A program made the translations under genes and the position numbers. A model generated the notes under the pieces. The model was not told where the DNA came from, did no database searches, and was given only the letters and a program-made list of their open reading frames with translations. From Phycisphaerales bacterium (GTDB lineage Bacteria; Planctomycetota; Phycisphaerae; Phycisphaerales; SM1A02): a stretch of DNA of 64,000 nucleotides. Below are positions 11,718-21,900 of this stretch, one piece after another. Each line of letters begins with the position of its first letter. Positions within the stretch are counted from its first letter, which is position 1. The stretch is from positions 113,056-177,055 of the forward strand of contig JAKVBX010000003.1 of NCBI GenBank assembly GCA_022446795.1, read 5' to 3'.

Positions 11718-14546
11718 GTGCAACAACCAAGCATGCTGTCCAAGCGTCTGTTCCTGGCCACGACCGTCACGGTCTCGGCCTTCGCCATCGGCTGCCAGAC
11801 CCGTCCGGCGGCCACGAGCCCAACGGCCAGCCAGCAGGCTTCGGCACTCCAGACCGAGGCCATTCTGCAACCGAACCAGAAGACCTACATCGCCTACTGG
11901 CAACGGATCAACCAGGACCAGGATGGTCGGATCATCTATGACGACATCCTGCGTGCGCGTGACCAGGCCGAGCGAAACCGGGCCTGGTCGGCCACGGCCG
12001 ACGCCTCACGCGACCTGCCCTGGTGGCTCCAGGAAACCAAGTGGGTATTCCGTGGGCCGACCAATATCTCCGGCCGAACGCGGACCCTGCTCTTTGACCC
12101 GAACAACTCGGACAGCATGCTGATGGGCGGCGTGACCGGTGGACTCTGGAAATCGACGAACCAGGGCGTCAACTGGGTGGAAGCCGATCCGCAGTTGCCG
12201 GCGCTTCAGGTCTGTTCACTGCAGCGGGATCCGTCCGACGATGACATCATCTACGCCGGAACCGGCGAAGGCCCACTGAAGTACATCATGCCGGATCCGA
12301 CGGATGGGTGGATTTCCAATTACCTCTTTGGCGGTGATGGCATCTTCAAGTCCGAGGACAACGGAGCGACCTGGACCCAGTTGAACGCGACGGCCGGATG
12401 GGCTGCCGTCGCCCAGATCGCGGTCACGAACCGCAATGCCAGTGGTGACCAGCGGATCTTCATTGCTGGAGAATCCATCATTGGAAACTACAACGGCTAC
12501 CTGGACTTGCGCAATGGCATCGCCTGGTCGGAAGACGGTGGTGCGTCCTGGACACTCCCGGCAAACGTCTCGGTCAACTCGAGTGGAAACGGCATGGATG
12601 TCGCCCTCCTGGAGACCGACGGAGACCAGGAGCTTGTCGCCAGCGTGATTGACAACAGTTACAAGGGCAGCGTCTTCTACTCCGAGGACTCCGGAACGAC
12701 CTGGACACAGTCGTCCATCATTGACAGCGGTGGCGGGTCATCCAGCTTCCGACTGGATGTCCAGCGCATTCGGTTCGCCACCGGGCCCGCGAGCCTCCTG
12801 GACGGCGGCGTGGTCCTGGCCATCGCCGGCAAGTGGCAAGGTGATACCTGGGGCGGAACGGTCTACCTGTCGATGGACAGCGGACAGACGTTCTACCAGG
12901 TCAGCGACGACTGGGAGATTGATGGTTGCGATTACTGGAAGTCAGCCATCTGGATCTCCCCGACGCCCGTGGATGGCAATTACGTCATCTGCGGAGGAGG
13001 CGTCGACGTCATGCGCACCCTCGTTCCCGCTGCCCAATTCGATCCGGACTCACCCCCGACCTCCTCGTCGTGGACGTGGAGTTCGATCACGAATTGGCAG
13101 AACTACAACCCACCGGACTTCAACCTGCCTCACGCCGATTACCACGTGATCACGGCGGACCCCGGGTTCAATGGCACGGACAACAAGAGAGTCTGGTTCA
13201 CCACGGATGCCGGCCTCTGGACCACGGCGGACATCTCGACGGCCACGACGACCACCGGTTGGAGTCGACGTGGCGATGACTACGCCACCACCCAGTTCTT
13301 CGGCCTGGATGCGCAGCTGACGACCCCCTACGACTCCACCGGCAGCATCAACATGATGCTCTCGGGCGGACTCCAGGACAACGGCACCCTGATGGTCAAC
13401 AGCAACAGCAGCAGTTCGATGACCACCAACACGAATACCAGCGCCATCCAGGCGGGCTGGGGTGACGGCGTCATGGTCGCCATCCATCCCGTGAAGCCCA
13501 AGTATGTCTTCGGCGGGTACACCGACGGTGATCTCTGGCGATCCCGCGACCATGCCCAGGACCAGACTCATGACTACCTGTTCTTCGGCCCCAGCATGAG
13601 CGGCCAGAACTGGGTCTTCCCGATGGTGCTCGACTCCGATGAAACGGATCCGAAGCTCCTCGTCGGCGGCACCTCGCTCCATGTCCTTGATGATCCCACG
13701 GAGTCACAGGTGTTCGTGCACGACTGGATCGAAATCGGCAGCGCATCCGACATGGAATGGACACCCAACTCTCCGGTCAGTGCCATCGCCACGAATCCGA
13801 AGAACCCGGCCGAGATCTGGGTGGGATTCAACAATGGCGAGGTCGTGGCGACCAAGAATGGACTCGCCCGCCCCGGCGATCCCGATTGGCCGGTGAACTG
13901 GCTCATCGCCCATTCCGGAACGATGCCACCGGGCCGGTGCGTGACCCGGATCGTGTTCGATCCAAGCAAAGCCGTCGAGACGGCCTTCCAATCCCCCCTC
14001 TACGTCGCCACGGGCGGGTACGGCGCCGGGAACGTCTCTCGATTCCAGATTGATGAAGGTGATCAAGGATGGACGGACGTCACGGGCAGCGGCGACAGCG
14101 CCCTGCCGAGTCTTCCCGTGATCGGCCTGGCGGTCCATCCGAAGGAACCGGCCATGATCTTCGCCGGAACGACGCTCGGCCTGTACCGGACCATCGACGG
14201 CGGTGCGACCTGGTCGATGTTCGACGAAAGCGGCCCCGGGCCGGTCAACATCAATGGACTGCACTTCGCCACTGATGCCCCCAAGGAGGTCGACGGGGAC
14301 ATGACCCGCGGCGATCTCTCCACGATCCTGGCCGTTGGGACCCACGGTCGCGGCATCTGGACGATCGATACCGGTTTGTACTTCACGCTTGACTTCGATC
14401 GGGACTGCGATGTCGACATCGAGGACCTGCTCAATGTCATCTCCGCCTGGGGTACGCCCGACGGTGACGTGAATGGTGATGACCAGACGAACATCACCGA
14501 CCTGCTGTACGTGATCGAGAACTGGGGCATCTACTGCACCCAATGA
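11718..14546 (+). CDS. Asp-box (sortilin/VPS10-like) beta-propeller lipoprotein with dockerin-like tail
   Basis: Probable surface-anchored carbohydrate- or protein-binding protein. The N-terminus has a hydrophobic stretch ending in FAIGC, a lipoprotein signal with acylated Cys at about residue 26. The body carries many Asp-box motifs of the S-x-D-x-G-x-T-W type (SEDNGATW, SEDGGASW, SEDSGTTW, SMDSGQTF, TIDGGATW), which mark beta-propeller blades as in sortilins, sialidases and GH74 enzymes. The end has paired D-x-D-x-D/N repeats with DLLNVISAWG and DLLYVIENWG. No catalytic set could be assigned. The GTG at 11718 is preferred because GGAGGGGG lies 4-5 bases upstream; ATGs at 11703 and 11733 are alternatives. 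A 1074-aa paralogue lies at 15493. Confidence 0.8.
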   Translation: MQQPSMLSKRLFLATTVTVSAFAIGCQTRPAATSPTASQQASALQTEAILQPNQKTYIAYWQRINQDQDGRIIYDDILRARDQAERNRAWSATADASRDLPWWLQETKWVFRGPTNISGRTRTLLFDPNNSDSMLMGGVTGGLWKSTNQGVNWVEADPQLPALQVCSLQRDPSDDDIIYAGTGEGPLKYIMPDPTDGWISNYLFGGDGIFKSEDNGATWTQLNATAGWAAVAQIAVTNRNASGDQRIFIAGESIIGNYNGYLDLRNGIAWSEDGGASWTLPANVSVNSSGNGMDVALLETDGDQELVASVIDNSYKGSVFYSEDSGTTWTQSSIIDSGGGSSSFRLDVQRIRFATGPASLLDGGVVLAIAGKWQGDTWGGTVYLSMDSGQTFYQVSDDWEIDGCDYWKSAIWISPTPVDGNYVICGGGVDVMRTLVPAAQFDPDSPPTSSSWTWSSITNWQNYNPPDFNLPHADYHVITADPGFNGTDNKRVWFTTDAGLWTTADISTATTTTGWSRRGDDYATTQFFGLDAQLTTPYDSTGSINMMLSGGLQDNGTLMVNSNSSSSMTTNTNTSAIQAGWGDGVMVAIHPVKPKYVFGGYTDGDLWRSRDHAQDQTHDYLFFGPSMSGQNWVFPMVLDSDETDPKLLVGGTSLHVLDDPTESQVFVHDWIEIGSASDMEWTPNSPVSAIATNPKNPAEIWVGFNNGEVVATKNGLARPGDPDWPVNWLIAHSGTMPPGRCVTRIVFDPSKAVETAFQSPLYVATGGYGAGNVSRFQIDEGDQGWTDVTGSGDSALPSLPVIGLAVHPKEPAMIFAGTTLGLYRTIDGGATWSMFDESGPGPVNINGLHFATDAPKEVDGDMTRGDLSTILAVGTHGRGIWTIDTGLYFTLDFDRDCDVDIEDLLNVISAWGTPDGDVNGDDQTNITDLLYVIENWGIYCTQ

Positions 14547-14598
14547 TGACGGACCCGCCCGTCGTCGACAGGACCATGTCGATCAGCTGATTGCACAC

Positions 14599-14631
14599 CA
14601 CCGCCCCGGCCAACTGGCCGGGGCGGTGTTT
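14599..14631 (+). terminator. Terminator after the first Asp-box lipoprotein gene
   Basis: A 14-bp perfect inverted repeat (CACCGCCCCGGCCA and its complement) separated by AC is followed by TTT. It belongs to the same family as the terminator at 11577. Confidence 0.75.
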
Positions 14632-14736
14632 CACTGGTGATTTCAGGCTGGCGATTCCGATCGCGGCTTCTGGCGGCTCGCCGCCCAACCGGCCGATACA
14701 TCGTCCCATCAGGAACGCCCCAGGGACCACCAGGCC

Positions 14737-15261
14737 ATGACGTCATTCAAGTTCTTCTGGACGACCCACAAGTGGACCGGCATCGTGATCGCCGTACTGC
14801 TCGTGATGTCCGCGGTCACCGGCTTCCTGCTGCTGATCAAGAAGGACTTCGACTGGATCCAGCCCCCCACCGCGACCGCCAGCCAGGGCACGATCCAGGA
14901 CTTCGCCCCGATCCAGGACGTGGTCGCGACCATCATCGCCCAGGATCACCCCGACTTCCAGACACCCGAGGACATCGATCGAATCGACACCCGGCCGGAC
15001 AAGCGGCTGCACAAGGTTCGATCACGACATCACTACACGGAGTACCAGGTCGATGCGATCACGGCCCAGATCATCAGTGGTCCCGATCGCCGAATGAGTG
15101 ACCTGCTGGAGTCCATCCACGATGGCTCGTTCTTCGCGGGGTGGTTCCAGAACTGGATCATGCCGATCGTCCCGATCGCGATCCTCTTCCTGGTCTTCAG
15201 CGGATTCTGGCTGTGGCTGCAGCCGAAGATCAGGCGGGCCAGGCGACGGCGAAGTCGATAA
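14737..15261 (+). CDS. PepSY-associated transmembrane protein
   Basis: A 174-residue inner-membrane protein of the PepSY-TM type. It has an N-terminal segment FFWTTHKWTGIVIAVLLV with the usual histidine before the first helix (about 10-37), a periplasmic PepSY-like domain of about 90 residues (RSRHHYTEYQVDAITAQII), and a second helix (about 143-163) followed by an Arg-rich tail. Members of this group are linked to iron or redox processes, but the role here is unknown. It follows the Asp-box gene after a terminator. A decayed copy lies at 22839. An 11-base direct repeat inside this gene (15080 and 15169) explains the deletion in that copy. Confidence 0.8.
   Translation: MTSFKFFWTTHKWTGIVIAVLLVMSAVTGFLLLIKKDFDWIQPPTATASQGTIQDFAPIQDVVATIIAQDHPDFQTPEDIDRIDTRPDKRLHKVRSRHHYTEYQVDAITAQIISGPDRRMSDLLESIHDGSFFAGWFQNWIMPIVPIAILFLVFSGFWLWLQPKIRRARRRRSR
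15080..15090 (+). repeat. Direct repeat, first copy
   Basis: GTCCCGATCGC, repeated 89 bases further on (15169-15179) inside the PepSY gene. The paralogous pseudogene lacks the material between the repeats. Confidence 0.7.
15169..15179 (+). repeat. Direct repeat, second copy
   Basis: Second copy of GTCCCGATCGC, 89 bases from the first. Confidence 0.7.
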
Positions 15262-15492
15262 CCAGACCTCGTATCGAAACAGCGGCATTCTCCATCCTCG
15301 GCGGATTCCGGGGACCTGGGGACCATGATCCGCATCGCGTTGAGCGGTTCCAATTGACCGCCCTGCTGCACTGGCCTACTGATCCTCAAGGCCAGTGATA
15401 TCAATGGATTTCATGGCACGTCCACGAAAGCTGAGCACTACCATGGCCAGTTGAACCGATTCACTGAACCTCGGGCCGTGGAGAGCATCACC

Positions 15493-18400
15493 ATGTGGGG
15501 AAGAAACCAGATCGTCCTGACCCTGGGGCTCGCAGCCGTTGTCGGCACCGTCTTGGGCTGCCAAGCAACGACGCCATCTCCATCCACGATCTCTGCGCAG
15601 GAACGACTGCTCCCTACGGCTGGCAAGGTCTACGTCCATTGGCAACGACTTCGAAAACTGGATGAACACGGGCAGATCGACATCGAGGATGCCATGAAGG
15701 CTCGTCGTCAGTTTGAATACAGTCGCCAACTGGCGAGGACGAGCGACGAGCCCACAGACGGCTGGGTATCACAAGGACCGACAAATGTTGGTGGACGCAC
15801 GCGATCACTGCTGATCGATCCCGACAATCCATCAATCATGCTTGCCGGCGCTGTCTCCGGCGGGATCTGGCGAACAACGGATGCCGGCCTGAACTGGACT
15901 CAAGTTGGCAGTGACATGTCTACGCTTGAGATCGGATCGATGGTCCGAGATCCCAACCACTCCAATATCATCTACGCCGGAACCGGTGAAGGACAACTCA
16001 AGACCCTGGGCCAAGATGACACTGGACAGTGGATCGGCAGCATGCTCTTTGGCGGCAATGGCATCTACAAATCCACCAACAGAGGACTGACCTGGACCCA
16101 CCTCTCAAGTACCAAGGATTGGCCTTGCGTCACGATGATGGCGATTGAAAAGACTGATCGTGACACACCTCGGATCTTCGCCGCTGGCAGTGGTCTAGGA
16201 TCCCCCGACATCTGGGGCGCCCAGAATCCGATCAACGGCCTGCTGTACTCCGACGACGGTGGCTCCACGTGGCAGGCGCCGGCAACAGCCAGCGACAGCG
16301 ATCCGACCACGAACGGTCTTGAAGTTCACTATCTCAATTCACCGGACGGCAACTGGCTCGTCGGTTCGATGAGATCCAGTGACTATCGTGTGAAGGGGCT
16401 CTACAGTTCTGACGGTGGGAGTACATGGCAGGTTCCAACGCTCATCAATGCCAATGGAACCAGCATGCCAATGGATAATGCCCCGAGAATCGCATTCTGC
16501 CCCGGCCCTGCTGATCTGTTGGCTGACCGAGGCAACCCTGGATCGGTCGTGGTCGCGATCTGGTGCCAGAGCGGCAATTCCGCGGGCATTGTCTACTTGT
16601 CCCGGGATTTCGGGCAGACCTACTACCAGGTCAGTCCAGTCAATGAGATTGACCAGACGGACTACTGGAAGGCCCAGGCCTGGATATCACCGACCGCTAC
16701 GAGCGATGGCGACTACATCCTCTGCGCCGGAGGCATTGACTTGATGCGGGCGAAGATATCCGTGGCGGCTTTGATGGACCCCAACCCACCGGATGTACTT
16801 GATTGGGAACCCATCTCGAATTGGGTAAAGTACGACACGGCTCCGGATCCACCACGCAACGAGTCCCTTCACAATCTGCCGCATGCAGACATGCATCCAC
16901 TCGTTGCCGATCCCGGGTATGACGGCGTCTCGAACCGATCGGTCTGGGTCACCAATGATGCTGGCCTGTTCTTCGCGAATGACATCGCCAATGTCAACTC
17001 CACGCTCACCTACCTCGACAATCCGACCGTGGGATGGGAACGTCGCATCAATGGATACCAGACGACCCAATTCTTTTCAGTCGCCGGACAGATGATCACA
17101 CCACTTGCTGAAGCTGACGTACATGGTGTGAACATGCGACTGATCGGTGGACTCCAGGACAATGGCGTCCTGGTCATCAATAGCAACAGCAACAACACGA
17201 CCTCGAGCAACAGCAACACATCGGCCTTCTATGCCTCGACTGGAGACGGCGGAGCCGTTGTTATCGATCCGCTGAACACCAATACCGTGTTCAGCCAAGG
17301 CACCGGACTCGGACCCGTCTGGCGATCACGGGATGGTGGCTTGAACCGGGACAACTGGTACAAGCCTGAACTCGGCCAGAACGGTTCAGATGCCACGATG
17401 CAAGGCAACTGGGTTGCCCCTCTCATCATGGACTTGGATCCCAGTTCCCCTCGATTACTCGTCGGTGGTTTTTTCGGCACTACTCCCAAGGACAAGGATA
17501 CTGACATGGGAGCCTGTTGCATGGGATCCTCCTGCGAGATCATGAGCTATACGGATTGCACCGATCTTGGAAGTGAAGTCAACTGGCTTGGACCGAACAC
17601 GATCTGCTTGCCTGGACACTGCGACCGAGTCGACAGATCACCAGCCCTCTGGGTTCTGGATAACCCGAACCAAATCGTGACGGATGAAACAATCGGGGCC
17701 TGCTGCACGGACTTGGCCAACGCCAACTGCACCGTGACCACCCTCAGCGATTGCAAGGACCGTCAAGGTCGGTTCCTTGGCCCGGGATCGACATGTGACG
17801 GAACCCCATGCACCAGCGTGCCTGGCAGCAATGGCTACGCCTGGCTTCAAATCGGCGCCAAAATCGGAGACAACGGATGGCCGGCAGATCCTTCAACCGC
17901 CGCCGTGGGTGCCATCGCCGTCAATCCGATCAATCCTGCCGAGATCTGGGTCGGCATGAACACCGGCGAGATCTACATGACCTCACAAGGGCTCGTCCGA
18001 CCCGGTGATTCCGCATGGCCACCCACCTGGACGCAGATGAACCTGAATACGAGCAGCGGTGAATCCCTCACCCCTGCTCGATGTGTCACCCGCCTCGTGT
18101 TTGATACCGGTGACCTGGATACCACCCCCTTATGGTCGGGCGTCTATGCCTGTTTCGGCGGATTCACGTACGACAATATCTACCGCTACCCCGGCCCAGG
18201 GGCCCCGGAGAAATGGGTGCGGAAAACAGGAACAGGATCCACCGCTGACTGCACACCAATTCCAGGTGGCCTTCCGTGCGCCCCGGTCATGTCGCTTGCC
18301 ATCCATCCCGAGGATTCCGATCGACTCTATGCCGCCACGAACATGGGACTCTATCGATCAACAGACGCTGGCGACAACTGGCAGTACTACAGCAGCCATG

Positions 18401-18717
18401 GACCTGGGCCGGTCGAGATCGACCAACTGGCCTTTGTCCGGGATGCACCTGTTCCGAATGAGAACGGTGTGTTGACCGCATCCGACCTGACCGGCATCCT
18501 GGTCCTGGGAACCCACGGCCGCGGCATCTGGACCCTGGATGAAACCATTCCGACCGTCTACGGCGACCTCGATGGTGACTGCGATGTCGATATCGAGGAC
18601 CTGCTCACCCTCATCGCGAACTGGGGTGGATTCGGCGGCGATGTCGATGGAGATGGTGATACCGACATTGAAGATCTGCTCCATGTCATTGAAGCCTGGG
18701 GCGATATCTGCGACTGA
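15493..18717 (+). CDS. Asp-box (sortilin/VPS10-like) propeller lipoprotein with GACC repeats and dockerin-like tail
   Basis: Paralogue of the protein encoded at 11718, 1074 residues long. A lipoprotein signal ends at VLGC (Cys about residue 23). Asp-box motifs include STNRGLTW, SDDGGSTW, SSDGGSTW and STDAGDNW, and blocks such as GLQDNG and RCVTRLVFD match the paralogue closely. Unlike it, this protein has two cysteine-rich GACC repeats at about residues 672-776 (GACCMGSSC and GACCTDLANANC), inserted in the propeller region. The C-terminus again has dockerin-like DLLTLIANWGG and DLLHVIEAWG repeats. The ATG at 15493 starts a proper signal peptide; the frame is open from 15451. Its GC content looks lower than that of the 11718 gene. 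Function beyond surface binding is not known. Confidence 0.8.
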   Translation: MWGRNQIVLTLGLAAVVGTVLGCQATTPSPSTISAQERLLPTAGKVYVHWQRLRKLDEHGQIDIEDAMKARRQFEYSRQLARTSDEPTDGWVSQGPTNVGGRTRSLLIDPDNPSIMLAGAVSGGIWRTTDAGLNWTQVGSDMSTLEIGSMVRDPNHSNIIYAGTGEGQLKTLGQDDTGQWIGSMLFGGNGIYKSTNRGLTWTHLSSTKDWPCVTMMAIEKTDRDTPRIFAAGSGLGSPDIWGAQNPINGLLYSDDGGSTWQAPATASDSDPTTNGLEVHYLNSPDGNWLVGSMRSSDYRVKGLYSSDGGSTWQVPTLINANGTSMPMDNAPRIAFCPGPADLLADRGNPGSVVVAIWCQSGNSAGIVYLSRDFGQTYYQVSPVNEIDQTDYWKAQAWISPTATSDGDYILCAGGIDLMRAKISVAALMDPNPPDVLDWEPISNWVKYDTAPDPPRNESLHNLPHADMHPLVADPGYDGVSNRSVWVTNDAGLFFANDIANVNSTLTYLDNPTVGWERRINGYQTTQFFSVAGQMITPLAEADVHGVNMRLIGGLQDNGVLVINSNSNNTTSSNSNTSAFYASTGDGGAVVIDPLNTNTVFSQGTGLGPVWRSRDGGLNRDNWYKPELGQNGSDATMQGNWVAPLIMDLDPSSPRLLVGGFFGTTPKDKDTDMGACCMGSSCEIMSYTDCTDLGSEVNWLGPNTICLPGHCDRVDRSPALWVLDNPNQIVTDETIGACCTDLANANCTVTTLSDCKDRQGRFLGPGSTCDGTPCTSVPGSNGYAWLQIGAKIGDNGWPADPSTAAVGAIAVNPINPAEIWVGMNTGEIYMTSQGLVRPGDSAWPPTWTQMNLNTSSGESLTPARCVTRLVFDTGDLDTTPLWSGVYACFGGFTYDNIYRYPGPGAPEKWVRKTGTGSTADCTPIPGGLPCAPVMSLAIHPEDSDRLYAATNMGLYRSTDAGDNWQYYSSHGPGPVEIDQLAFVRDAPVPNENGVLTASDLTGILVLGTHGRGIWTLDETIPTVYGDLDGDCDVDIEDLLTLIANWGGFGGDVDGDGDTDIEDLLHVIEAWGDICD

Positions 18718-18750
18718 TCGATCAGCCTGGCTCTTCAAGCTCTAATCACA

Positions 18751-18780
18751 CCTCCCCGGCCATCTGTCCGGGGCGGTTTT
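18751..18780 (+). terminator. Terminator after the second Asp-box lipoprotein gene
   Basis: CCTCCCCGG pairs with CCGGGGCGG with one mismatch and is followed by TTTT. It is a diverged member of the locus terminator family. Confidence 0.6.
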
Positions 18781-18955
18781 CATACTTGATTGCCTGGCTT
18801 TCAAAAACTAGCCAGCTTACCTATTGCATCCACAATGGCCTACGCTGGCCTTATCTAGCACAACTACCAAGATCTAACGATTGACTAAACTACATAAGAT
18901 CCGATTATGCTGGCACCAAGTCAGAATCAAACCCAAAGCTACCGAGGAAGAATGC

Positions 18956-21900
18956 ATGTCTTATTTGACTCCTGATCGTAATGACACCGTTAATAGAAGT
19001 CAGTTCGACAAGGAATCTGCGAGACGCAGACATACACGATTGTCCTCCATTCAAGCTGCACTGTTGACGACTGCAACAGCTACAGTTTTCCTCCTTGCAT
19101 TGGCAACACAACTCCATGGCTTTCAGCCAGAAGCCGGCTCGACATGGGGCTGGACGTACGAACAACTCGATGCTCAAGACTACAGCCCTATCAAGCCAGG
19201 GAAATATGGCTACCCGCCACTGGTTCAACCTGGAACCCTTGACCCCGCATGGTCAGGACATGAATGGCAAAATTCAAACTGGACCGGTTATCAGGATCAA
19301 TACATGAACATCCTGTCGCCCAACGTTTCGCCTGGGATAGCTGGAGGACCAGTTCCATTGGCCAAGTGGTTCAGCACGATGACCTATCCAGCCACAGAAA
19401 GCAAAGATCCCACCCCCTACACCAGAAGTTTAGGGGGGGACGCTGTTACTTATTCTGGGGATTTGGACAGGCTTTACTTTGGAAGTGATCTTGCCGCTGG
19501 TCCACTTACCTTCAAGTGCCAGCCTTGGGGCCTCTTCCTTGGCGGCTCACCCTCGATGTTCACTGATCCTCGTGGCCCCAGCTATACAGAACATGGGATG
19601 CCTGCGTGCTTTGATGGTCACCCTCCCTACATGATGACCCCTAATTTGAGTGCCATGTTTCCCCAGTCGGACCCTGAACATTCGTTCGCCGGTGAAATGG
19701 GCCAGACCTCTGATTTCGCGCCCGGGACTATATCGCCCAGTCTTCAGAATTATCCCATCCAGATAAGCTTCAGCGTGGAAGGTCATCGCGATAATCCTCC
19801 GGAGTGGGGGTATCACTATGTGTCCCCATTTGCAGAGAACGCAACCGTCAGCCGCATAAGCGAACATGGCGCCAGAGACATCAGCATTGACTGGAATTGC
19901 AACTCCACCGCCGCACCACCAGTCACAGCAACGATCGGGCGGGGCCTGCCATTCGTCTGGTTAACTATGGCCCCGACTGTTGCCAATGCCAACATAACTG
20001 GCCTCTGGAACCTCCAGAACGCTATCAATGACCTGCAAAACGTGTCCATTGCTGAAAACGTCTGGTCTAATGACGACTCGAGCACAATAGTGCTTAAAGT
20101 CACAAGCTATGGCCGTCAACAATATTCTGCCGACAACCCCAACACAAGCTACGTGCAGTCCACAGAGTACTACGCTGCCTTCGCTTCTGGCGAGACCACG
20201 ATTGACACTAAAAATGTGTATGCCTTTGGAGGGCCAGGTGGAAGCCACCCGACAGACGCCCTAGTCGCCACTCCCAAAACTCCTGGTGTTGAATGGAACC
20301 TGTGTGTAGGCATGTTGCCGAGCAACTATTCCGACACTGGCGGCTTTATTGATGACGCAGATAACACTCCGACTGACGAATGGTTCAGTGCTGTTACAAC
20401 CATGATGCAAACAGCTGCCCTCGCCGAAGTCGAAGGCACATCGTTGACACCGTCACTCAATAACAACGTTGTCACATGCGAAAACAAGGTGGAATTGGGT
20501 GGCACTGGAACAGATTTTTTCCAATCCATTCTGCCCCACGATTGGCGAGATCTCGATGCTGCCAGCCAAGGACTCTTGGCCACAGTTAATGGGAACCAAC
20601 TTGCCTACAAGACAATTCGTGGCCCCGCCAAATGCATCACGTCTACAACCTATACCACCGAGCGAAACTTCATTGCGCCGTTGGCATTTTTACCCTCAGA
20701 GCAAGACACCGACTATGAAATGCCTGGTGATTCTCCAGATGATGACGGGTATACCTATGGTCATACCATGCAGAAACTGACTCATTTCTATGGCATGCTT
20801 TCAAATCCAGATAACAAAGACTTGTTAAATGAAAATGGCAACTGCATTGCTTCATGCCTGAGATATGAGACTGATTCCAACACCTATGGTGTTGGAATCG
20901 GGACCTACATCTGTGCCAAAGATGCTGTCATGGCCTATCACTGGGCCAACCAAAATGGCAGTTATCCGATGCAAGCACAAAACATCAATTCAATGCTGGC
21001 CTATGTAGATGCACGTATGAATTTGTGGACAAGCACCAGTAGTTCCGGCTCGCCTTTCCCGCCCAGCACAATGTGCGATGCAAACGGCCAAGCAGGTCCA
21101 AATCAAAATGGCACGACTAGAGCCGCATTTCTTAAATTTGAATCGCCTAACGCCGCTAGCACAAGTGCATACTGGAAAACGCTGATTGGATATCCCGCCG
21201 GATATGGTTCCAACGTTGGCAATGACCATCACTTCCACTACGGATATTGGCTCAACGCACTCTACCTGCGAAAGATGCTCGGCAAGAGCATTGATCCGAC
21301 ATCAACAACGCTTAATCAATGGGATGATGTCGCGAATGAAATGATTCTCGATGTGGCCAACTGGACACCAAAGCAAGGAACGACCACTCTCACTTACCCC
21401 ATGCTTCAGTACTTTGATCCATGGGAAGGACATTCCTGGGCCAACGGCTACGGTGGAACCAACATGGCCAATGGCGGCACTGATCAGGAATCGGTGGCTG
21501 AAGCCCTCCATTTTTATGCCGGCATGTATTTCTGGGCAGATCTCCAACTACAAAGCCAAGATCGTGATGATGCGATCGACTACGCAGGCATGAAGACCTA
21601 CGCTGCCTATCTTTTCACAAGTGAATCCCGCACACGTGATCTGTATTGGTTCAACAATGAACAAGACGCATGGGATCCAACTACGTTCACACTGGACAAT
21701 GCGTTGAACATGCCCGCAGCAGATTACGGCCCGGAAAATGATCTCCTTAATGGTCTTCCTGATAGAAAAATTCCATTCATTGCTGTCGTCAAGGGATTCC
21801 AATCAAAGTTCAGCATCCTGTGGGCAGCCGGCAATTACAATTGCACGGAAGTCACAAGTTTGGCAACACCACTCCTGGCTTTCGGCATCAATCGCCTCTC

